Below are positions 17,348 to 24,326 of a stretch of 64,000 nucleotides of DNA, piece after piece. The translations under genes and the position numbers were made by a program. The notes under the pieces are model-generated. The model ran no database searches, had not been told where the DNA came from, and saw only the letters and a list, made by a program, of their open reading frames with translations. Source of the stretch: DATFNV01 sp963827935 (GTDB lineage Bacteria > Planctomycetota > Planctomycetia > Gemmatales > Gemmataceae); contig CAWHCN010000008.1 in assembly GCA_963827935.1 (NCBI GenBank), positions 186,001-250,000 of the forward strand, written 5' to 3'. The first letter of the stretch is position 1. Each line of letters opens with the position of its first letter.

Positions 17348-18960
17348 ATGCCAGCAATTCGCGCCGCCGCCTATTACCGCATGAGCGACGACCGGCAGGA
17401 GAACAGCATCGACCGGCAGAAATCCCAGGTCGAGCCCTACGCGGAAAAGAACGGCTACAACATCGTTGCGGTCTATGAAGACCTTGGCATCACCGGCTCG
17501 GAGATCGCCGGCCGGAAGGGATTGCGGCGCATGCTGCGCGACGCACAGTCCGGCAAGTTCGAGGCGATCCTCTGCGACGACAAGGACCGTTTCGGACGGT
17601 TCGACTCCATCGACATGGGGGAGATCATCGCCCCGCTACGTCGGAAGGGCATTCACATCAACACCGTGGCCCAGGGCCGGCGCGATTGGGAATCCTTCGG
17701 CGGCCGGGTGACGGATGCGGTGATGCAGGAAGCAAAGCGAATGGAGCAGGAGGCCATTTCTCGCCGGGTCCTGTCAACGCAGCTTCTCAGAGCCCGCGAC
17801 GGCCACGACACCGGCGGCCGGATGCTTTACGGCTACTGCTGGGAGACCGACAGCGACGGCAACAGGAAGCGCGTGCCGGACGGCCACAGGGCCGAGATCG
17901 TGCGCTTCATCTTCCGCCAGTATGACCAGGGCTGGACGCTTTGGGCCATCGCGGAGGAGCTGTACCGCCGCGGGATGTCGAGTCCCACTGGCAAACCGCG
18001 CTGGACCCGTTCCGTTATTCAGCGCCTTCTCAAGAATCGCCGCTTTGTGGGCGACTTCACATGGGGCGTTCACGCATCCGGCAAGTGTCATCGCTACGCA
18101 AAGAACGGTCTGCGCACCACGAGCCGCGGACAGCACGGGCAAGAAACCAACCCCGCCGATGAGTGGATCATCCGGCCCGAGGCCCACGAGCCGCTGATCG
18201 ACCGGGAGACATTCGAGCGCGTGCAGGCCCGGCTCCGGGGCAACCAGGGCAACACGACCCCCCATCCCAACGGAGGCAACTTCATCCTGAGCCGGATGCT
18301 CGTTTGCGGACATTGTGGCAGCACGCTGGTCGGCATCACGGCCGGCAAGAGCCGCGTCTACGTCTGCCGCGGCTATCTAGCCCACGGGAAGGATTACTGC
18401 CGCCGAAACTCCATCCCCGAGAAAACCGCCGTCAACGCGCTCTGCGCCAGTTGCAGCAGGCCTTCCTTGACCCGGACAACTTGAAGCAGCTCCGCGCCGA
18501 AGTGGCCGCCGTGCAGGCCGAGCAGACGAGCGAGGACCATTTGCAACGGATGAGGAAGCGGATCGAGGCCATCGGCCGGAAGATCGACCAGGGGACCGAG
18601 CGGCTTATCATCGTTCCGAAAGACCTCATTCCAGGCCTGGCGGTCAAGCTACGCCAGTTGGAACAGGAGAAGCGGGAGCTACAGAAAGAGCTACACGCCA
18701 TCGAGGCCGCGGCCGCGGTCAACGAGCTGGAAAACCGCATATCAGAGGCCGAAAACGCGCTGTGGGCGCGACAGGACGCTCTACGGGCCGAGGACTACCC
18801 CTTGCTTCGCCAGGTGCTGCGCGAGATGGTTTCCCGGGTCGAATTCTTCTGGACCCACCGGCAAGTCGGCAAGGTCACACGCTGCCGGTTGCTCCGGGGC
18901 GAGGTGCATTTGCAAACCAGTGAAGGTATGTCAGAGTTGTTTCCATCGGCAGGCCAATGA
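17348..18960 (+). pseudogene. Large serine recombinase (integrase), one frameshift, 3' end in attR
   Basis: ATG 17348. Resolvase catalytic domain with nucleophile Ser in YYRMSDDRQENSIDRQ (residue about 13) and DKDRFGRFDSIDMG; recombinase domain (GYCWETDSDGNRKRVPDGHR, VIQRLLKNRRFVGDFTWGVH); zinc ribbon with CGHCGS (about 320-350); then a one-base shift near 18445, and a coiled coil (LQRMRKRIEAIGRKIDQGTE, LEQEKRELQKELHAIEAAAA). About 537 aa as integrated, typical for this class, which joins attP and attB without host factors. The TGA stop (18958-18960) includes the last base of the 17-bp core, so integration fixes the 3' end. In the circular form the reading frame continues 34 residues into 3326-3426. 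The last 84 bases are antisense to maf. Confidence 0.85.
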
Positions 18961-19489
18961 CGTTGCTCAGGCTTCCCTGGACAATGCGGACATACGGATC
19001 GTCGAGCCCCTCGATGGCGTAGGCGCCGGAGTTGTTGGCCCATTGCCGCGTCGCCAGGTAGGTCTCCAGGGCGGCGTCATCGAGCGGCTGGAACAAGACG
19101 CGGGTCACCTCTTGCCAGGCCAGTTGGACGTCGTCGGGCCGTCGCCAGAGGCAGGCGCCGGTCCACAGCTCGTGCTCCTTGCCGCCGAGTTGGCGGAGAA
19201 TGCGGCGAGCGTCGGCGGCATCGACGGGCTTGCCGATGACGGAGCCGTCGCACCAGGCGACGGTGTCGGCGGCGAGGATGATGCCGTCGGGAACGCGCGG
19301 CGCCACGGCGGCAGCCTTGGACCACGCCACCTGTTGCACAAACGCACGGATGTCACGGACGCCCTGGCCGCGCGGCTCGTCGATGTCGGCGGGGATTACG
19401 TCGAAGGTGTAGCCGGCCTCGGTCAGCAGCTCGCGCCGCGCCGGCGAGGCACTGGCCAGGATCAGGCGGATTGGCAAAGCCCGGGACAT
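18875..19489 (-). CDS. maf: Maf-family nucleotide pyrophosphatase with element-encoded C-terminus
   Basis: ATG at 19489, overlapping the end of the GT9 gene by 28 bases, so the two are translationally linked. Family motifs: LASASPARRELL (residues about 8-19), ILAADTV with the catalytic Asp, IGKP, SGAYAIEGL and SNVIGLPME near the C-terminus. Maf proteins hydrolyse non-canonical nucleoside triphosphates and influence division. The last 21 residues (TTLTYLHWFANAPRPGATGS plus Val) come from the integrated element and replace the original SLARWLPALA-type helix now at 3245-3325. Length 204 aa is normal. Whether the hybrid works is not known; the active-site region is untouched. Confidence 0.85.
   Translation of the reverse strand: MSRALPIRLILASASPARRELLTEAGYTFDVIPADIDEPRGQGVRDIRAFVQQVAWSKAAAVAPRVPDGIILAADTVAWCDGSVIGKPVDAADARRILRQLGGKEHELWTGACLWRRPDDVQLAWQEVTRVLFQPLDDAALETYLATRQWANNSGAYAIEGLDDPYVRIVQGSLSNVIGLPMETTLTYLHWFANAPRPGATGSV
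18942..18958. other. attR core (17-bp direct repeat)
   Basis: Second copy of TCCATCGGCAGGCCAAT. On the plus strand it encodes the last codons of the recombinase; on the minus strand it encodes IGLPME of Maf. Confidence 0.85.
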
Positions 19490-20532
19490 CGCTGTAGCAC
19501 CGCGTGAAGAATGGGCCAGAGGCGCTCGGGAGTCAGCTCGGCCATGCAATCGAGGCGCGAGCAGGTCTTGACGTAGCTGCCGGCGCAAGGCACGCGCGTT
19601 TCGACGGCGTTCGCCGCCTGCCCATAGGGTCCATTGCGAGCCACCCGGGTACAGGTATAGGGCGCGACGATCGGCCGGCCCAGCGCCGCGGCCAGGTGCA
19701 AGGGCCCGGTATCGTTGGCGACCATCACGTCCATCCGCGCCAGGACCGCGGCGAGTTGGGGCAGGGTGGTTCGGCCACTCAGGTTTCGCCAGGGTCCGGC
19801 CAGCAGGGCGCCGGCGGTGCTGGCCAGCGCCGCCTCATCGGCGCCGCCGACGAACAGCACGGTGCCGCCAAACTCCGCCTGGGCCCGCCGGGCCAGGGCC
19901 GCGAAATGCTGCGGCGGCCAGCGCTTCGTCACCCAGCGCGAGCCGATGCCAAAGGCCAGCCACGGCTGCGGACAGTCGTGCAACATTTCCTCGGCCCAGC
20001 GGCGTTCGGGCTCGGCGATGGGCAGGCGGAACTCCATCGGACCGTCCGCCACGCCCAGGGCGCCGGCCATTAGCCAATAACGATCGACCGCGTGCAGGGC
20101 CCTGAAATCGGGAACGCGGACGATGTCGGTGTAGGTCCAGGTCGATCCTTCGCGGGCACAGCTGAAGCCGACGCGGCGCGGGGCGGCACTCACCGCCGCG
20201 AACAGGCCGCTCCGCAGCAGACCCTGCATGTCGATGACCAGGTCAAACTGCCGCGCGCGGAACTCGCGCAAGCAGCGGGCGAAGCTCAGAGCCGCCTTCA
20301 CCAGGCCGTAACGTGTCAGCCCGCGATCGAACGGCAAGGTGGCATCCAGGTCCGGATGGCCGCGGAGGAGCGGTTCGTAGGTCCGGTTGACCAGCCAGGT
20401 GATGTGGGCTTGCGGATACCGGCGGCGCAGGGCGGTCAGCACCGGCAGCGTCTGCACGATGTCGCCCAGGGCGCTCGGCTTGATCAGGGCGATGCGCCGG
20501 GCGGGATAGTCGCGGAGGGGGAGGCGGGTCAT
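19462..20532 (-). CDS. Glycosyltransferase family 9 (heptosyltransferase-like)
   Basis: ATG at 20532 (MTRLPLRDYPARRIALIKPS). N-terminal KPSALGDIVQTLPVLTALRR and C-terminal ANDTGPLHLAAALGRPIVAP are the two signature blocks of GT9, which transfers heptose or related sugars from an ADP- or NDP-sugar to lipid A-core acceptors on the inner face of the inner membrane. 356 aa, normal. The AfGIGSRWVTKRWP segment binds the donor phosphate. It overlaps maf at its 3' end and is preceded by the MFS gene, all minus strand. The acceptor cannot be read from sequence. Confidence 0.85.
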   Translation of the reverse strand: MTRLPLRDYPARRIALIKPSALGDIVQTLPVLTALRRRYPQAHITWLVNRTYEPLLRGHPDLDATLPFDRGLTRYGLVKAALSFARCLREFRARQFDLVIDMQGLLRSGLFAAVSAAPRRVGFSCAREGSTWTYTDIVRVPDFRALHAVDRYWLMAGALGVADGPMEFRLPIAEPERRWAEEMLHDCPQPWLAFGIGSRWVTKRWPPQHFAALARRAQAEFGGTVLFVGGADEAALASTAGALLAGPWRNLSGRTTLPQLAAVLARMDVMVANDTGPLHLAAALGRPIVAPYTCTRVARNGPYGQAANAVETRVPCAGSYVKTCSRLDCMAELTPERLWPILHAVLQRCPGLCQSA

Positions 20533-20593
20533 GTGGCGAATCCTTTCGCGATACGGCCTGCGGTTTCGCAGTTCGTGCGAAGCCGCAAGCGGC

Positions 20594-21973
20594 TTACTCC
20601 TGGGGCAATCGCATGGCCAGCAGCTGGACAACCGCCATCAGCAGGGCGCCGGCGACATAAGGCAACACGTGCGATGGCTCCACGAAAAACAACGAAGGTC
20701 CGATGGCCGGTCCCAGGATGCGCGCCAGGGCCGACATCGACTGGTTGACCCCCAGGATTTCACCCTGGCGGCTTGGGTCGGACCGCTTGGAAACCAGGGA
20801 CTGCACCGAGGGAGTCATGAGGGCGAACCCGGCGACCAGGACGGCGAGGATGACCAGGGCGATCGGGACGACCACGGCCGTCTGGGTCAACATTCCGCCG
20901 TTGACCGCGAGCAGGGTGCCGATAACGGCACACAGTCCAACCAGCATGAGGGCCACGCCGACACGCAAGAAGCGCAATTCGCCGATGCGGCCGACCAAAC
21001 GGCGGTAGATGCCGCCCTGGACCAGCATCAAGACAACCCCCACGAAGGCGAAAATGAGCGAACTCTCGCGGATGATGTGTTCGAGCTGCTCATCGGTCAT
21101 TTCGCCCATGCGCAGTACCTGGCCGGCGCTGAGCAGGAATTGATTCATGAGGGCGAGCGTCGATTCCAGGCTGCCGAAGGCGAACGTCGCCAGGAAGAAG
21201 GTGGCCACCAGGGCGCCGACCACCGGCGTCCGCAGGACGCCGATAGTGGCGCCGAAGCGAAACCACTGCCGCCGTCCGGCCACGTTCCCGGTGCGCAAGG
21301 TCTCGGGGAGCAGGGCGATGGCCAGCACCAGGGCGACCAGCGACAAGAAGGAAGCGGCCACGCCCGGGGCCGCCTTGTAAGGCATCAAGAACGACAGGAA
21401 GCACAGGACCGGGCCGCAGGTGAAGCCGATGCCGAAGGCGATCCCAATCAGGGCCATCCCGCGGGCCCGTGTGGCGAACGAAGTGCAATCGGCAACCACG
21501 GCCTGGGCCGTCGAGATGGTGGCCCCGGCGATGCCGGCCCCAATGCGGGCCACCAGGATCAGAATCAGGGCCAGGCCCGGCTGGCCGGCGAAGCCGATGT
21601 ACGAGGCGTAAGCAAACAGGCCATAGAATACGACCGACCCGGCCAGGCCGAGCAGAAGGATCGGCCGTCGTCCGATACGGTCCGAAATGCGGCCGTAGAT
21701 CGGCGCGAACAGGAACTGCATGAACGAGAACGAGGCCATCAGCGTGCCAAGAATGGCGCCGTGAAGGAAGCGATGCGAATCGGCTGGGTAGAATGGTCCG
21801 AGAAGACGGTTGGCATAAAGGGGCAGCAGGGGTAGCACGATCCCGAAGCCGAGCAGGTCGATGACTACGACCAGGAAGACGATGAAGAGCGCCTTGTGGC
21901 GCGTACGGGTCTCGGCCTGGTCCTCCAGCGCGGGCGGAGACATTTTCGGCGACGTGGTATCCAGCTCAGACAT
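20594..21973 (-). CDS. MFS transporter (459 aa)
   Basis: ATG at 21973 (MSELDTTSPKMSPPALEDQA). About 12 hydrophobic segments; GRISDRIGRRPILLLGLAGS between helices 2 and 3 is the MFS signature loop, and SAGQVLRMGE lies in the enlarged central loop. It resembles tetracycline- and drug-efflux type MFS proteins (FGIVLPLLPLYANRL). Substrate unknown. 61 bases separate it from the GT9 gene and hold a short hairpin (TTTCGCAGTTCGTGCGAA) followed by GCCGCAAGCGG. Confidence 0.8.
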   Translation of the reverse strand: MSELDTTSPKMSPPALEDQAETRTRHKALFIVFLVVVIDLLGFGIVLPLLPLYANRLLGPFYPADSHRFLHGAILGTLMASFSFMQFLFAPIYGRISDRIGRRPILLLGLAGSVVFYGLFAYASYIGFAGQPGLALILILVARIGAGIAGATISTAQAVVADCTSFATRARGMALIGIAFGIGFTCGPVLCFLSFLMPYKAAPGVAASFLSLVALVLAIALLPETLRTGNVAGRRQWFRFGATIGVLRTPVVGALVATFFLATFAFGSLESTLALMNQFLLSAGQVLRMGEMTDEQLEHIIRESSLIFAFVGVVLMLVQGGIYRRLVGRIGELRFLRVGVALMLVGLCAVIGTLLAVNGGMLTQTAVVVPIALVILAVLVAGFALMTPSVQSLVSKRSDPSRQGEILGVNQSMSALARILGPAIGPSLFFVEPSHVLPYVAGALLMAVVQLLAMRLPQE

Positions 21974-22048
21974 CGAGACCCTTCCGAAATCGTGGAGATC
22001 CGCGCGGATCTTCGATCCGCCGCTAAACAAAGGATAGGGAACCCTCCC

Positions 22049-22852
22049 ATGCCTGGCACCGACGACAGCGCGGCTCCCGCCTTCCTGATCCTCGACACCG
22101 AGAGTGTGCCGGATGGTCGCCTCCTGGCTCGGGTCAAATACGCCGAGGAAACCCTGACGCCGGAAGAGGCTATCGACCGGGCCCAGGCGGAGGCGCGGCA
22201 GCAATCGTCGGCGGGCAGCGACTTCTTGCCGGTCACCTTTCATTATCCGGTAGCCGTTTGCGTCGTCCGCGTGGGGACTGACTATCGGCTGCAAAAGGTG
22301 ACCTGTTTGGACGCGCCGCTCTATCGGCCCGGGGAAATCACCCGGCAATTCTGGCAGGGGCTGGCGCGCCTCAAGGCCCGGCTGGTGACGTTCAACGGCC
22401 GCGGCTTCGACCTGCCGCTGCTCGAGCTGGCCGCCTTCCGCTACGGCTGCTCCGCCCGCGACTTCCTCCACTCAGGCCGGCACCGCTTCAACGGCAACCA
22501 CCTCGACCTGATGGACTGGCTGACTAACTACGGCGGCTACCGCCTGGCGGGAGGGCTCAACCTCCTCTCCAAGCTGCTCGGCAAACCCGGCAAGATGGCG
22601 GTGGCCGGCGACCAGGTCTACAAAATGTACCGCGCCGGCCAGTTCCAGCAGATCAACGACTACTGCCTGTGCGATACCATCGACACGTATTTCGTCTTCC
22701 TGCGAACCCGCGTGCTGAACGGCGACATCACCCTGGAGCAGGAGCACCAGCTGGTGCAGGAGGCCCGCGACTGGCTGACGGCCCGGGTCCCGGAGATCCC
22801 CGCCCTGGCCCCGTACCTGGCCAACTGGGGCGACTGGGAAGCCTGGCCGTGA
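22049..22852 (+). CDS. Predicted 3'-5' exonuclease related to DNA polymerase B
   Basis: ATG 22049 with AGGATAGGGA upstream. ExoI block FLILDTESVPDGRLLARVKY (Asp and Glu), ExoII-type block LVTFNGRGFDLPLLELAAFR with the conserved Asn and Asp, HLDLMDWL, and the final block NDYCLCDTIDTYFVFLR. This matches the stand-alone PolB-like exonuclease family, which degrades DNA or RNA ends with two metal ions. 267 aa, normal. It stands alone on the plus strand, divergent from the MFS gene. Role in the cell unknown. Confidence 0.75.
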   Translation: MPGTDDSAAPAFLILDTESVPDGRLLARVKYAEETLTPEEAIDRAQAEARQQSSAGSDFLPVTFHYPVAVCVVRVGTDYRLQKVTCLDAPLYRPGEITRQFWQGLARLKARLVTFNGRGFDLPLLELAAFRYGCSARDFLHSGRHRFNGNHLDLMDWLTNYGGYRLAGGLNLLSKLLGKPGKMAVAGDQVYKMYRAGQFQQINDYCLCDTIDTYFVFLRTRVLNGDITLEQEHQLVQEARDWLTARVPEIPALAPYLANWGDWEAWP

Positions 22853-22889
22853 GACACTCGTCGGGGCGGTGTGGGTGCCCCGTTGCCCG

Positions 22890-23019
22890 CCCCCATACCC
22901 CTCGAAATCGTGGCACAGAACTTGGGCGCGTGGTGCAACATCCATCAGAATAAGGGGTAGCGCCAAAAAAGTTCCGTGCCAAGGGTGGCACAGAACCCCT
23001 CTGTTTGGCACAGAACTCG
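22890..23019. repeat. Dispersed repeat, copy 1 (about 130 bp)
   Basis: Contains TGGCACAGAAC three times and its complement once; a hairpin GTTCCGTGCCA/TGGCACAGAAC is in the middle, and AAGGGGTAGCG precedes it. A second copy at 60179-60306 has the same order of blocks. The unmatched spacers between the blocks differ. No coding frame. Confidence 0.7.
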
Positions 23020-23040
23020 GGCCGGCTGGACACAACGCGC

Positions 23041-24081
23041 TCACGCCCGCCAAAATCTTCCGAGTCCCCGAAGCAAAAAGCAGCCCAGCCCGCGCACCAC
23101 CAGGAGGCTTTTTTTCGCCCGGTCCGGCCGGCCGCGCAGCAGGCGGCAGAGCGACTGCACCCCCTTGTCGGCCATCTGCAAGGGGGCGTCCAGCGTCATC
23201 ATCAGCTTGTAGAGGAACACGCCGGCGGGGGAACAGCCGCTTTTGCGAAGGTACTGCGCAAAGCCGATCAGCGTGTTCGTGCAGGCGAACCCCACGTGCT
23301 GCCGCGTGCTCACCCGGCCATAGTGGGTGATCTCGACGGCCGGCAGGTAGACAATCTCGTAATGGCGGCCGACGCGGGTGGACAGTTCCAGGTCCTCGCC
23401 GCCGAAGGTAAAGTCTTCGTCCCAGGCCCCGCAGGTGAAGAAGACTTCGCGCGGCAAGAAGACGGCGGCCCCCATGAGCACTTCCACCGTGCGCTCCGCC
23501 CGCGGCTCGTACGACAGACGGCGGTAATGCTGGTACGACCGCCGCAACAGTCCGGTCCAGCGGAGCAGCACCGTGCGGTGCAAGAACGTCATAAGCGTCG
23601 GCCGTTGCCGCGACGAATCCTGGCAGCGGCCGGTGCCGTCGCGCAGGCCGGGACCCACCATGCCGACCCGTGGGTTGGCCTCGCAGTAGTCGATCAGCCG
23701 GCGCAGCACGTCGGGCGGAACGACGGTATCGTTGTTGAGGAAGAAGAGAAAGCGGCCCTGCGCCAGCTCGGCCGCCTGGTTGTTCGCACGGGCAAAGCCG
23801 ACATTCGTCGCATTGACGAGCAGGACGACCTCGGGGAACTCTTGCCGCACCATGTCGGCCGCCCCGTCCGTCGAGGCGTTGTCGATGACGATGATCTCGA
23901 CCGCCACACCGGGGGATTGCGCCACCAGCGACGCCAGGCAGGCGCGGAGCAGATCGCGACAATTCCAGTTGACGATGCATACGGATACATCGATCAGATC
24001 GCTGGCGCGGCGGGAAGAGGCGCGGCGGGCCGGGAGCGACGGTCGGGCTGGCCTGTGCGGTGTGGTGGTATCGTGCCCCAT
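23041..24081 (-). CDS. Glycosyltransferase family 2 (rhamnosyltransferase-like)
   Basis: ATG at 24081 (MGHDTTTPHRPARPSLPARR); 346 aa. GT-A fold: VSVCIVNWNCRDLLRACLAS, IIVIDNASTDGAADMV, FLNNDTVVPPD (DxD-like metal site), GAAVFLPREVFFTCGAWDED, FTFGGEDLELSTR. The pattern matches the wbbL-type group that adds rhamnose or similar sugars to cell-surface polysaccharide. The C-terminal 80 residues include a basic segment. It is part of the minus-strand surface-sugar cluster from 28 to 18.9 kb. Confidence 0.85.
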   Translation of the reverse strand: MGHDTTTPHRPARPSLPARRASSRRASDLIDVSVCIVNWNCRDLLRACLASLVAQSPGVAVEIIVIDNASTDGAADMVRQEFPEVVLLVNATNVGFARANNQAAELAQGRFLFFLNNDTVVPPDVLRRLIDYCEANPRVGMVGPGLRDGTGRCQDSSRQRPTLMTFLHRTVLLRWTGLLRRSYQHYRRLSYEPRAERTVEVLMGAAVFLPREVFFTCGAWDEDFTFGGEDLELSTRVGRHYEIVYLPAVEITHYGRVSTRQHVGFACTNTLIGFAQYLRKSGCSPAGVFLYKLMMTLDAPLQMADKGVQSLCRLLRGRPDRAKKSLLVVRGLGCFLLRGLGRFWRA

Positions 24082-24190
24082 GCGGCTTCCCTGCGCTGAG
24101 CGCGGTCCGGCAGGGTCAGGTAAGTAACACGGGGCCGCGCATGCTGTCAACCGCAAGCGCCGCCCTCGGTTAGCCGCCGGGCAAGTGATA

Positions 24191-24306
24191 CTCTCCCCTC
24201 TCCCCCGTACTCGGGGGAGAGGGGTTGGGGGTGAGGGGGCAGAATCTCAGGGGACCCAAACCCCTCACCCCCAACCCCTCTCCCCGGAGTACCGGGGCGA
24301 GGGGAG
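24191..24306. repeat. Long palindromic repeat (CTCCCC family), copy 1
   Basis: Two long, nearly complementary halves separated by a short centre, each half carrying a GGTACT/AGTACC-centred small hairpin. Related copies lie at 51638-51815 and 59393-59507, a degraded one near 40285-40335. It lies between two same-strand genes. Planctomycete genomes commonly have such intergenic elements. Confidence 0.75.
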
Positions 24307-24326
24307 ATTATCTCCTGCCGCTCGCC

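Larger units (their letters stand above)
3309..18958 (+). mobile_element. Integrated element of 15.65 kb (satellite-like or reduced prophage) in maf
   Basis: A 17-bp direct repeat, TCCATCGGCAGGCCAAT, marks both ends (3309-3325 and 18942-18958). The two outer flanks together restore a continuous maf 3' end, and the two inner ends together restore a longer recombinase gene, so the boundaries are well supported. Gene order from left: C-terminal winged-helix-like protein, small proteins, primase-helicase, serine resolvase, several small proteins, interrupted gene with ISAs1 insertion, unknown protein, small and large terminase, zinc ribbon, unknown, divergent switch, XRE, large serine recombinase. 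All but one small gene and the IS point right. Phage replication and packaging genes are present but no portal, capsid or tail gene is seen. Many genes carry frameshifts. Confidence 0.85.

Noticed and set aside
20531..21835. 434-codon open frame on the plus strand
   Set aside because: It is antisense to the MFS gene, rich in Gln, Glu, Gly and Asp as expected from reversed hydrophobic codons, with no recognisable motif.
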